DNA of 64,000 bases from Subsaxibacter sp. CAU 1640 (lineage in GTDB: Bacteria > Bacteroidota > Bacteroidia > Flavobacteriales > Flavobacteriaceae). The stretch lies in NCBI RefSeq assembly GCF_023156585.1, contig NZ_JALNMI010000002.1, forward strand, positions 124,001 through 188,000, in the 5' to 3' direction. This document shows positions 27,957-36,165 of the stretch, in pieces (positions within the stretch are counted from its first letter, which is position 1; each line of letters begins with the position of its first letter). The translations under genes were made by a program, and so were the position numbers. Below the pieces are notes generated by a model. That model was not told where the DNA came from and did not search any database. It was given only the letters and a program-made list of their open reading frames with translations.

Positions 27957-29789
27957 ATGAAACAGATTTACCTTTTAGCAGCTTTACTTATTACTGCAAC
28001 CATTAATGCCCAAATTCCTGCTGGATATTACAACTCCGCAACTGGAACTGGATACACCCTAAAAACCCAATTAAAGAATATTATTGACAATAACAATAAT
28101 GGACTTCCTAATGAACATATAGCCACCGATCAAGGCTATAATGCACTAGACGCTTTATATGCCAACAGCGATAGAGATATCTACTATGAAAATGATAATA
28201 CTATATTAGATCTATATTCTGAAAATCCATTGGGAGCAGACCCGTATAATTATATTTACGGATCAGACGAATGCGGAAATTACAACAGTGAAGGTGATTG
28301 CTATAATAAAGAGCATGTCATTCCTCAATCGGCATTTAATGATGCATCACCTATGAGAAACGATGGCCATCAGGTCATACCTACAGATGGTCGTGTGAAT
28401 GGTTTTAGAGGAAATTATCCTTATGGAGTTGTTGGCACATTGATTTCCCAAAGTGGTATCAGTAATCCAACAATGAATGGTTCAAAACTTGGAAACAACT
28501 TAAATAGTGGGTATTCTGCTGGTTATACAGGGATTGTCTTTGAGCCTATTGACGAATTTAAAGGCGATATTGCACGTATCTATTTTTATTTTGTGACACG
28601 TTATCAAAGTCAAGTTGGCGCATGGTCTTCCTACGCTATGTTTGATGGAAGTACTGATAAAGTATTAGCTGATCCATTTTTAAACATACTAATGACTTGG
28701 CATCAAATGGATCCTGTTTCTCAACGTGAGATCAACCGAAACAACGTCGTTTACAATTATCAGAATAACAGAAACCCTTTTGTTGATCATCCAGAATACG
28801 TTCAAATGATCTGGAACCCAAATCCTGATACGACTGCTCCTTCTGTTCCTACTAATTTGGTTGTAACCAATGAGGCTTCGACAAGCATTTCTCTGTCTTG
28901 GACTGCTTCTACAGACAACATAGCTGTAACGTCTTATGACATATATGTAGATGGTAATTACAATTCCAACAGCACTACAACCACTGCCACAGTCGGGAAT
29001 CTTACTCCTGAAACCACTTATACATTTACAGTTGTAGCTAAAGATGCTTCTAACAACATATCAGCACCAAGTGCTCCTGTAGACGGAACCACAACTGAAG
29101 CTGGCTCCAGTGGATCTGAATGCGCCTCTGAAACGTTCACTAACATTGATACAAATTCGAGCACTTACACCACTGTTAACTGGACAGGTGACAATGGTTT
29201 ACAATGGACAGCTACCGACTCTCGGACCGATCAAACTCTTTCAGGTAAAGCCATTACAATCAGAAATGGTGTTCTAACTGCTCCCACAATTGCTGGTGGT
29301 ATTGGAACTTTTACCGTGACAACTAAACGTGTTTTTGGTGGCTCTAGCGGAACATTTAATTTAAAAGTCAACGGAAATGTGGTAGGAACAATTGCCTATT
29401 CAGACCAAGATGTGACACAAACCATAACAATTCCTAACATTAATATTGAAAACAACGTAACAATTTCTATTGATGGAAACAGCACAGCATCAAACCGTGT
29501 GGTTTTTGATGATTTAAGCTGGACATGCTATAGCAGTCTTGGTATTGATGAGCAAAGTCTTTCTAGCGTCAATATCTATCCTAATCCAGCCAAAAATATC
29601 GTAAATATTACTTTAAACAGCGATAGTGATACGTTAATTGAAATCTACAATGTTCTTGGAAAAAAAGTATATCAGAAAACAATTCAAAATACAGATATAT
29701 TGAATCTTGATACTTTGAGCAGCGGCATTTACATTGTCAAACTCACTCAAGAAAACAATTCAATCAGTAAAAAACTGATTAAAAATTAA
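27957..29789 (+). CDS. Secreted endonuclease I with fibronectin III and T9SS sorting domain
   Basis: A multi-domain extracellular nuclease of 610 residues, probably for scavenging DNA. Signal peptide MKQIYLLAALLITATINAQ; EndA/endonuclease I domain (about residues 22-290) with GDCYNKEHVIPQSAFN (catalytic His about 120) and VIPTDGRVNGFRGN; fibronectin type III (about 297-385, SVPTNLVVTNEASTSISLSW); a jelly-roll-like module (about 395-525) ending VVFDDLSWTCY; and a T9SS domain (VNIYPNPAKNIVNIT to KKLIKN). It is probably cotranscribed with the RNA methyltransferase but functionally unrelated. Confidence 0.9.
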   Translation: MKQIYLLAALLITATINAQIPAGYYNSATGTGYTLKTQLKNIIDNNNNGLPNEHIATDQGYNALDALYANSDRDIYYENDNTILDLYSENPLGADPYNYIYGSDECGNYNSEGDCYNKEHVIPQSAFNDASPMRNDGHQVIPTDGRVNGFRGNYPYGVVGTLISQSGISNPTMNGSKLGNNLNSGYSAGYTGIVFEPIDEFKGDIARIYFYFVTRYQSQVGAWSSYAMFDGSTDKVLADPFLNILMTWHQMDPVSQREINRNNVVYNYQNNRNPFVDHPEYVQMIWNPNPDTTAPSVPTNLVVTNEASTSISLSWTASTDNIAVTSYDIYVDGNYNSNSTTTTATVGNLTPETTYTFTVVAKDASNNISAPSAPVDGTTTEAGSSGSECASETFTNIDTNSSTYTTVNWTGDNGLQWTATDSRTDQTLSGKAITIRNGVLTAPTIAGGIGTFTVTTKRVFGGSSGTFNLKVNGNVVGTIAYSDQDVTQTITIPNINIENNVTISIDGNSTASNRVVFDDLSWTCYSSLGIDEQSLSSVNIYPNPAKNIVNITLNSDSDTLIEIYNVLGKKVYQKTIQNTDILNLDTLSSGIYIVKLTQENNSISKKLIKN

Positions 29790-29799
29790 AAAAATGAAG

Positions 29800-29825
29800 G
29801 CGGCTTTAAAAGTCGCTTTTTTTTG
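29800..29825 (+). terminator. Rho-independent terminator
   Basis: GCGGCTT / AAGTCGC stem (29800-29806 with 29810-29816, one G-T pair) is followed by a run of eight Ts. It closes the endonuclease gene. Confidence 0.8.
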
Positions 29826-29891
29826 TTTAGAAATGTTGAATAACTTCTTAATTAACTTCAAAAAATCACGATGTTATACGAGGAAAAACTT

Positions 29892-29899
29892 TAAATTTG
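29892..29899 (+). promoter_or_regulatory. Candidate purL -7 box
   Basis: TAAATTTG lies 31 bases before the purL ATG, directly after a terminator. A TTA rather than TTG sits at a short distance upstream. Confidence 0.5.
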
Positions 29900-29930
29900 C
29901 ACTTTCTTAAAACAACACAAATACAACATA

Positions 29931-32900
29931 ATGATTCACTTCTTTGGAAACCAAAACAGCAAGATCTTTGCTGTTCAAGCAACAAAAGAATTATCAACTG
30001 ACTCCCTTTCTAAATTAGTGTGGGTTTTTGCCAACCAGCCCAAAATAGAACAAGCATCTTTGGATGCTTTTTTTGTTGGCCCTCGCGCTGCTATGATTAC
30101 GCCGTGGAGCACTAATGCAGTGGAAATCACACAAAATATGGGCATTGACGGTATTATTCGTATTGAAGAATTTACAGCCGTAGCTGAAGATTTCAAGGAT
30201 TACGACCCTATGATTTCCCAAAAATATAAAGGTCTGAATCAAGAGAGCTTTACAGTTAATATTGCACCTGAATCCATCAGGAATATTGAAGACATTGCCA
30301 CCTATAATGCTCAAGAAGGATTGGCCTTAAATGATGAAGAAGTTGAATATTTAAATAATCTTTCTCAAAAACTGGGAAGACCTTTGACAGATTCTGAAGT
30401 GTATGGTTTTGCGCAAATCAATTCGGAGCATTGTCGCCACAAAATTTTTAATGGAACTTTTGTTATTGATGGCGAAGAAAAACCAATGTCGCTCTTCAAA
30501 ATGATTAGAGAAACATCCAATAAGAATCCGAATGATATTGTTTCTGCTTATAAAGATAATGTTGCTTTTATCAAAGGTCCGATAATAGAACAATTTGCAC
30601 CGATACGTGCAGATTTACCTGATTATTATCAAACCAAAAATTTTGAATCTGTTATTTCGATTAAAGCCGAAACGCACAATTTCCCTACTACGGTGGAGCC
30701 TTTTAATGGTGCTGCCACGGGTTCTGGTGGTGAAATTCGTGACCGTTTAGCTGGCGGTAAAGGTGCACTACCTCTAGCTGGAACTGCGGTTTATATGACT
30801 TCTTATTCTAGATTGGAAGAAAATCGTCCTTGGGAAAAAGGTATGAACGAACGTGATTGGCTATATCAAACTCCAATGGATATCTTGATTAAAGCATCTA
30901 ATGGTGCATCCGATTTTGGTAACAAGTTCGGACAGCCCTTAATTGCTGGCTCCGTCTTGACTTTTGAACACGAAGAAGATGCTAGAAAACTTGGTTTTGA
31001 TAAAGTGATTATGCTTGCTGGTGGTATTGGTTACGGTAAAGCTAACCAAGCCTTAAAAGATACCCCAAAGACAGGTGATAAAGTTGTAATTCTTGGTGGT
31101 GAAAATTACCGCATTGGAATGGGAGGCGCAGCTGTTTCTAGTGCTGATACAGGAGAATTTTCATCAGGAATAACATTAAATGCGGTGCAACGTTCCAATC
31201 CAGAAATGCAAAAACGTGCAGCCAATGCCATTCGTGGTATGGTAGAAAGCGATGAAAATTTCATTGTCTCCATTCACGACCACGGTGCTGGTGGCCACTT
31301 AAACTGCTTGAGTGAATTGGTTGAAGAAACTGGTGGTCATATAGATTTAGATAAACTACCTGTTGGCGACCCAACGCTTTCTGCAAAAGAGATTATCGGT
31401 AATGAATCGCAAGAACGCATGGGGCTTGTTATTGGTGAAAAACATATTGAAATCCTCCAAAAAATTGCCGACCGAGAACGTTCGCCGATGTACACCGTTG
31501 GAGATGTTACAGGTAACCATAGGTTTACATTCGAGTCTAATACCAAAGACACCAAACCTATGGATTTGGCTATGGAAGATATGTTTGGTAGCTCGCCAAA
31601 AACCATAATGACAGATACAACTATCAAAAGAAATTACTCTGATATTGTTTACAACAAGGATAAATTTTTCGACTATTTAGATCAACTATTACAATTGGAA
31701 GCCGTCGCTTGTAAAGACTGGCTCACCAATAAAGTAGACCGTTGTGTAGGCGGTAAAGTAGCCAAACAACAGTGCGTTGGGCCGTTACAGATTCCTTTGA
31801 ACAATGTAGGTGTTATCGCATTAGATTATAAAGGAAAAGAAGGCGTTGCCACCTCTATTGGGCATTCGCCAGTTTCAGCATTAATAGATCCTATTGCGGG
31901 AAGCAGAAATTCCATTACTGAAGCGTTGACCAACATTATTTGGGCACCTTTGAAAGACGGTTTAAAAAATGTGTCTTTATCTGCCAACTGGATGTGGCCT
32001 TGTAAAAACGAAGGCGAAGATGCGCGTTTGTACGAAGCTGTTCAGGCGGTTTCAGAGTTTGCTATCGATTTAGGAATCAATGTTCCTACAGGTAAAGATT
32101 CTCTTTCGATGAAGCAAAAATATCCCAATGAGGAAGTGATTGCACCCGGAACCGTCATCATTTCTGCGGGAGCGAATTGTACAGACATTACCAAGGTAAT
32201 CGAGCCTGTTTTACAAAAAAATGGTGGCGATATCTACTATATAAATCTTTCTCAAGACACCTATAAATTAGGTGGAAGTTCGTTTGCGCAAGTAGTTAAT
32301 AAAATTGGAAACCAAGCGCCAACGGTAAAGAGTGCCGACTATGTAAAAACAGTGTTCAACACCATTCAGAAATTGATTTTGGATGAAAAAATTGTTGCGG
32401 GTCACGACGTAGCTTCTGGTGGTTTAATCACCACCTTGTTAGAGCTTTGTTTTGCCGACAACAATTTGGGTGCTGAATTGGATATTACTGCAATAAACGA
32501 AAAAGACTCGTTTAAGGTACTATTCGCGGAAAATGCTGGAATTGTGATTCAAGCAAAAGATGCTTCAATTGAAACCGTTTTAAGGAATGCTGATATTGAG
32601 TTTTTCAACATAGGTAAAGTCACTGAAAGTGATGTGTTGAGCATCATCAATGGAACGGATGTGTTCACAATGACTGTGTCTCGCTTGCGTGATATGTGGT
32701 ACAAAACCTCTTTTCTACTCGACCAAAAACAAACGGCCAATGGTTTAGCTCAAAATCGTTTTGACAATTATAAAAATCAACCTTTAAACTATACATTCCC
32801 AAGTCACTTTACAGGCAAACTTCCAAAAGTAGACAATAGCAAACCAAGGCCAAAAGCCGCCATCCTTCGTGAAAAAGGGAGTAATTCGGAACGCGAAATG

Positions 32901-33593
32901 GCAAATGCTATGTATTTAGCTGGTTTTGATGTAAAAGACGTTCATATGACCGATTTGATTTCTGGTCGTGAAACGCTTGAAGACATCCGGTTTTTAGGTG
33001 CTGTTGGCGGTTTCTCAAACTCTGACGTGTTGGGTTCTGCAAAAGGTTGGGCAGGTGCAATTAAATACAACGAAAAGGCCAACGAAGTCATTAAAAACTT
33101 CTTTGCGAGAGAAGACACGCTGTCTGTAGGTATTTGTAACGGTTGTCAATTATGGATGGAACTAGAACTTATCAACCCCGAGCACGAGAAACACGGAAAA
33201 ATGACCTATAACGATTCTCACAAACACGAAAGTGCTTTTACTTCTGTAAAAATTCAAGAGAATAACTCGGTAATGCTTTCTACTTTGGCTGGAACAACTT
33301 TAGGCGTTTGGATTTCACATGGCGAAGGAAAATTCAGCTTACCTTATTTAGAAGACAAGTATCATATTGTTGCAAAATACGGTTATGAGGGGTATCCGCA
33401 CAATCCTAATGGATCTGATTTTAACACGGCTATGATGTGTGACGAAACAGGGCGTCATTTGGTAACCATGCCTCATATTGAGCGTTCTACTTTCCAATGG
33501 AATTGGGCAAATTACCCTAAAGGCAGAAAAGATGAAGCATCTCCGTGGTTGGAAGCCTTCGTAAATGCCAGAAAATGGATTGAAAATAAATAA
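29931..33593 (+). CDS. purL: Phosphoribosylformylglycinamidine synthase (single-chain PurL)
   Basis: The fourth step of purine synthesis: FGAR + glutamine + ATP to FGAM. A long single-chain enzyme (1220 residues) as in Proteobacteria and many Bacteroidota, so no separate PurQ/PurS is needed. N-terminal PurS-like region; synthetase halves with INSEHCRHKIFNGTFVIDGE and KAETHNFPTTVEPFNGAATG; the C-terminal glutaminase domain (from about residue 960) has the nucleophile in SVGICNGCQLWMEL (Cys about 1068) and the distal MPHIERSTFQWNW. It is a single-gene unit ending in a strong terminator. Confidence 0.96.
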   Translation: MIHFFGNQNSKIFAVQATKELSTDSLSKLVWVFANQPKIEQASLDAFFVGPRAAMITPWSTNAVEITQNMGIDGIIRIEEFTAVAEDFKDYDPMISQKYKGLNQESFTVNIAPESIRNIEDIATYNAQEGLALNDEEVEYLNNLSQKLGRPLTDSEVYGFAQINSEHCRHKIFNGTFVIDGEEKPMSLFKMIRETSNKNPNDIVSAYKDNVAFIKGPIIEQFAPIRADLPDYYQTKNFESVISIKAETHNFPTTVEPFNGAATGSGGEIRDRLAGGKGALPLAGTAVYMTSYSRLEENRPWEKGMNERDWLYQTPMDILIKASNGASDFGNKFGQPLIAGSVLTFEHEEDARKLGFDKVIMLAGGIGYGKANQALKDTPKTGDKVVILGGENYRIGMGGAAVSSADTGEFSSGITLNAVQRSNPEMQKRAANAIRGMVESDENFIVSIHDHGAGGHLNCLSELVEETGGHIDLDKLPVGDPTLSAKEIIGNESQERMGLVIGEKHIEILQKIADRERSPMYTVGDVTGNHRFTFESNTKDTKPMDLAMEDMFGSSPKTIMTDTTIKRNYSDIVYNKDKFFDYLDQLLQLEAVACKDWLTNKVDRCVGGKVAKQQCVGPLQIPLNNVGVIALDYKGKEGVATSIGHSPVSALIDPIAGSRNSITEALTNIIWAPLKDGLKNVSLSANWMWPCKNEGEDARLYEAVQAVSEFAIDLGINVPTGKDSLSMKQKYPNEEVIAPGTVIISAGANCTDITKVIEPVLQKNGGDIYYINLSQDTYKLGGSSFAQVVNKIGNQAPTVKSADYVKTVFNTIQKLILDEKIVAGHDVASGGLITTLLELCFADNNLGAELDITAINEKDSFKVLFAENAGIVIQAKDASIETVLRNADIEFFNIGKVTESDVLSIINGTDVFTMTVSRLRDMWYKTSFLLDQKQTANGLAQNRFDNYKNQPLNYTFPSHFTGKLPKVDNSKPRPKAAILREKGSNSEREMANAMYLAGFDVKDVHMTDLISGRETLEDIRFLGAVGGFSNSDVLGSAKGWAGAIKYNEKANEVIKNFFAREDTLSVGICNGCQLWMELELINPEHEKHGKMTYNDSHKHESAFTSVKIQENNSVMLSTLAGTTLGVWISHGEGKFSLPYLEDKYHIVAKYGYEGYPHNPNGSDFNTAMMCDETGRHLVTMPHIERSTFQWNWANYPKGRKDEASPWLEAFVNARKWIENK

Positions 33594-33595
33594 TC

Positions 33596-33625
33596 AAAAA
33601 GGAGCCTAATTAAGCTCCTTTTTTT
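33596..33625 (+). terminator. purL terminator
   Basis: A ten-bp stem (33596-33605 with 33614-33623) with an eight-base loop and T run lies 2 bases after the purL stop. It abuts the 3' end of the tRNA gene on the other strand and could serve both. Confidence 0.85.
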
Positions 33626-33626
33626 G

Positions 33627-33700
33627 TCGGGATGACTGGATTTGAACCAGCGACCCCTAGCACCCCATGCTAGTACGCTACCAGGCTGCGCTACATCCCG
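33627..33700 (-). tRNA. tRNA-Pro (anticodon GGG)
   Basis: A 74-base cloverleaf on the minus strand. The acceptor stem is CGGGATG paired with CATCCCG, discriminator A, CCA not encoded. The anticodon stem CTAGC/GCTAG holds the loop ATGGGGT, giving GGG, which reads CCC and CCU. The T-arm has GGTTCAAATCC. The CGGG start is typical of proline tRNAs. Confidence 0.95.
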
Positions 33701-33716
33701 AATGACATCCAAATTG

Positions 33717-33747
33717 CAAAAATAGCAATAAGATTTGCTTTTTTTAA
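33717..33747 (-). promoter_or_regulatory. tRNA-Pro promoter
   Basis: On the minus strand TTA (33745-33747), 20 bases, then TATTTTTG (33717-33724). The -7 box is perfect and the -33 box has one mismatch. The start of transcription would lie about 10 bases before the tRNA. Confidence 0.55.
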
Positions 33748-33836
33748 GATATTTCAAAATATGCATCTTTTTTATTGGCATATTTGAAAATCGTTATTAT
33801 TTCGCTAATTTGCACTAACACCCTTACTGAATTTCA

Positions 33837-35606
33837 ATGACAGACGTTACAAGATTATTTGATTTCCCATACTACCAACTTCAAAACAAACCCAATGATT
33901 CTGCATTGGTTACAAAATATAATGGTAAATGGGTTAAAACCTCCACTCAAGAATATATTGATAAAGCTAACGCCATCAGCCGAGCGTTGTTGAGAATGGG
34001 AATCAAAAAAAATGATAAGATTGCCGTCATTTCCACTGCCAACAGAACAGAATGGAACATTATGGATATTGGAATTCTTCAAGTTGGAGCTCAAAACATC
34101 CCAATTTATCCCACTATTTCTTCCGAAGACTATGAGTACGTTTTAAATCATAGCGAATCAATTTATTGCTTTGTTTCTGACGAAGAAATTCTGGAAAAAG
34201 TAAAAAAGGTAATGGGGAATACGAAAGTGAAAGATGTGTATTCTTTTGATGAAATTAAAGGATGTAAACATTATTCTGAACTTTTCAAACTAGGTGAAGA
34301 CAGTAACAATCAAGCCGAAGTAGAAGCAAGAAAAGATGATGTAAAACCTGATGACTTGGCTACGATTATCTATACTTCAGGTACAACAGGAAAACCAAAA
34401 GGCGTTATGCTATCACATTGGAATATTACAAGTAACTCTCTAGATAGTATTCCAAGGTTACCTTTAATTGTCGGGGAAACTCGTATTTTAAGCTTTCTTC
34501 CTGTATGTCATATTTTCGAACGTGTTCTTATCTATATCTATCAGTATGCTGGATTGAGCATATATTTTGCCGAAGGAATTGATAAAATAGCAGATAATGC
34601 CAAAGAAGTAAAACCAAATTTGATGAGTGTGGTGCCTCGTCTGCTCGAAAAAGTTTATGATAAAATCAATGCTAAAGCCGAAGAACTTTCAGGAATCAAA
34701 AAAAGTTTATTCTTCTGGGCCGTTGGCCTTGGTGAAAAATGGGAACCTTACGGAAAAAATGGTTGGTGGTATGAGTTTCAATTGAGTATCGCCAATAAAC
34801 TGATATTTAGCAAATGGCGAGAAGCTCTAGGTGGAAATTTGACTACGATGGTTTCTGGAAGTGCGCCTTTACAGCCAAGATTGACCAGAATATTTTGTGC
34901 CGCAAAAATGCAAGTGATGGAAGGTTATGGACTGACTGAAACTTCACCCGTAGTTTCCGTTGGAATGTATGAAGATCATAATTTTAAAGTAGGAACAGTA
35001 GGTAAACCCATTGACAATGTTGAAGTTAAAATTGCGGAAGATGGTGAGATCTTAATTAAAGGACCAAACGTGATGCTTGGCTATTACAAAGACCCTCAAA
35101 AAACATCAGAGGTGATGACTGGCGATTATTTTCATACTGGTGACAAGGGTGAAATTGATTCAGATGGATTTTTGAAAATCACTGGTCGCAAAAAAGAAAT
35201 GTTCAAGACGTCTGGTGGAAAATACATCATTCCTACACTTCTCGAAAATGAATTGAAACAATCGCGTTTTATTGAGCAAGTAATGGTTGTTGGTGAAGGC
35301 GAAAAAATGCCAGCCGCCTTGATACAACCAAATTTTGAATTCATCAAAGATTGGATCGAAAGAAAAAAGAAAAATATTGGCACTTCTAATGCCGAAATAG
35401 CATCTTCCAAAGATGTTAAGGATAGAATTCAAAAAGAAATTGATGCCTGCAACAAAAAATTTGGACATTGGGAGCAAATCAAAAAGTTTGAGCTCACACC
35501 AGATATTTGGGGTATTGATGGAGGTCAACTCACACCTACAATGAAGATGAAGCGCGACGTCATCAAACGTATTTACAAAGACCTATACGACAAGATTTAT
35601 TCTTAA
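33837..35606 (+). CDS. fadD: Long-chain fatty acid-CoA ligase
   Basis: An AMP-binding acyl-CoA synthetase of 589 residues, which activates fatty acids for beta-oxidation at the inner face of the membrane. The P-loop motif is IIYTSGTTGKPKGVMLSH (about residues 179-196), then VMEGYGLTETSPV (acyl-binding/AMP motif), HTGDKGEIDSDGFLKITGRK and the C-terminal catalytic Lys region LTPTMKMKRDVIKR. The FLPVCHIFER block is typical of the ACSL-type long-chain enzymes. It lies 102 bp upstream of marR; transcription through the operator region is possible but the marR operon has its own promoter. Confidence 0.93.
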   Translation: MTDVTRLFDFPYYQLQNKPNDSALVTKYNGKWVKTSTQEYIDKANAISRALLRMGIKKNDKIAVISTANRTEWNIMDIGILQVGAQNIPIYPTISSEDYEYVLNHSESIYCFVSDEEILEKVKKVMGNTKVKDVYSFDEIKGCKHYSELFKLGEDSNNQAEVEARKDDVKPDDLATIIYTSGTTGKPKGVMLSHWNITSNSLDSIPRLPLIVGETRILSFLPVCHIFERVLIYIYQYAGLSIYFAEGIDKIADNAKEVKPNLMSVVPRLLEKVYDKINAKAEELSGIKKSLFFWAVGLGEKWEPYGKNGWWYEFQLSIANKLIFSKWREALGGNLTTMVSGSAPLQPRLTRIFCAAKMQVMEGYGLTETSPVVSVGMYEDHNFKVGTVGKPIDNVEVKIAEDGEILIKGPNVMLGYYKDPQKTSEVMTGDYFHTGDKGEIDSDGFLKITGRKKEMFKTSGGKYIIPTLLENELKQSRFIEQVMVVGEGEKMPAALIQPNFEFIKDWIERKKKNIGTSNAEIASSKDVKDRIQKEIDACNKKFGHWEQIKKFELTPDIWGIDGGQLTPTMKMKRDVIKRIYKDLYDKIYS

Positions 35607-35651
35607 AACCTCTGCCTTCCAGATTAAATTGGATAATTAAAATTTAATATT

Positions 35652-35677
35652 AATTTATTATGCGTGCATAATAAATT
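35652..35677. promoter_or_regulatory. Palindromic operator, probable MarR-regulator site
   Basis: Perfect 12-bp inverted repeat: arms AATTTATTATGC (35652-35663) and GCATAATAAATT (35666-35677) with GT in the centre. It lies between the -33 and -7 elements of the marR promoter, 31 bp before the marR ATG, which is the expected place for autorepression. Confidence 0.75.
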
Positions 35678-35689
35678 TTTGTATATTTG
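35658..35689 (+). promoter_or_regulatory. marR-fad operon promoter
   Basis: TTA (35658-35660), 21 bases, then TATATTTG (35682-35689). The -7 box fits the consensus; the -33 box has one mismatch. It overlaps the palindromic operator. Confidence 0.6.
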
Positions 35690-35708
35690 GATTTCCTAAA
35701 ATCATCTT

Positions 35709-36164
35709 ATGAAGGATAAAACCATTGACTATGTATTGAGAACCACTTGGTTAGCAGTTACAAAAATGTACAATGAAGAAGCTGCCAAATTTGAGAGTAC
35801 TATGGCTACGGGTTTTGCGCTTTTGAGTATTGACCCTGAAAAAGGAACACCTTCAACGTCTCTTGGACCCAAAATGGGAATGGAAGCAACCAGCCTTTCA
35901 AGAACATTAAAATCTATGGAAGAGCGTGGTCTTATCGAACGTAGACCAAACCCAGATGATGGACGTGGTGTTTTAATTTTTCTGACGGACTTCGGTAAAG
36001 AAAAACGTGCTTATTCAAGAGAAAAGGTTTTGACCTTCAACGAAACTATCAAAAATAGTGTCACACCTGAACAACTTGCCAACTTTTACGAAGTGGCTGA
36101 AGTCATCAACAATATGATTTCCAATAAAAACATTTACAACCAAAAAGAACATAGTTTAAAATAA
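35709..36164 (+). CDS. MarR family regulator of the beta-oxidation operon
   Basis: A winged-helix transcription factor of 151 residues. The DNA-binding part is GMEATSLSRTLKSMEERGLI (recognition helix) followed by the wing ERRPNPDDGRGVLIFLTDFG, with the conserved DGRG. Dimer helices lie at each end. One base separates its stop from the FadN-type gene, so it heads the beta-oxidation operon. By analogy with other regulators of fatty acid degradation it probably represses the operon until an acyl-CoA or fatty acid binds; this is inference. Confidence 0.88.
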   Translation: MKDKTIDYVLRTTWLAVTKMYNEEAAKFESTMATGFALLSIDPEKGTPSTSLGPKMGMEATSLSRTLKSMEERGLIERRPNPDDGRGVLIFLTDFGKEKRAYSREKVLTFNETIKNSVTPEQLANFYEVAEVINNMISNKNIYNQKEHSLK

Positions 36165-36165
36165 T

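Noticed and set aside
33512-33781. Open frame of 89 residues on the minus strand
   Set aside because: Runs through the tRNA-Pro gene and the purL terminator; a shadow.
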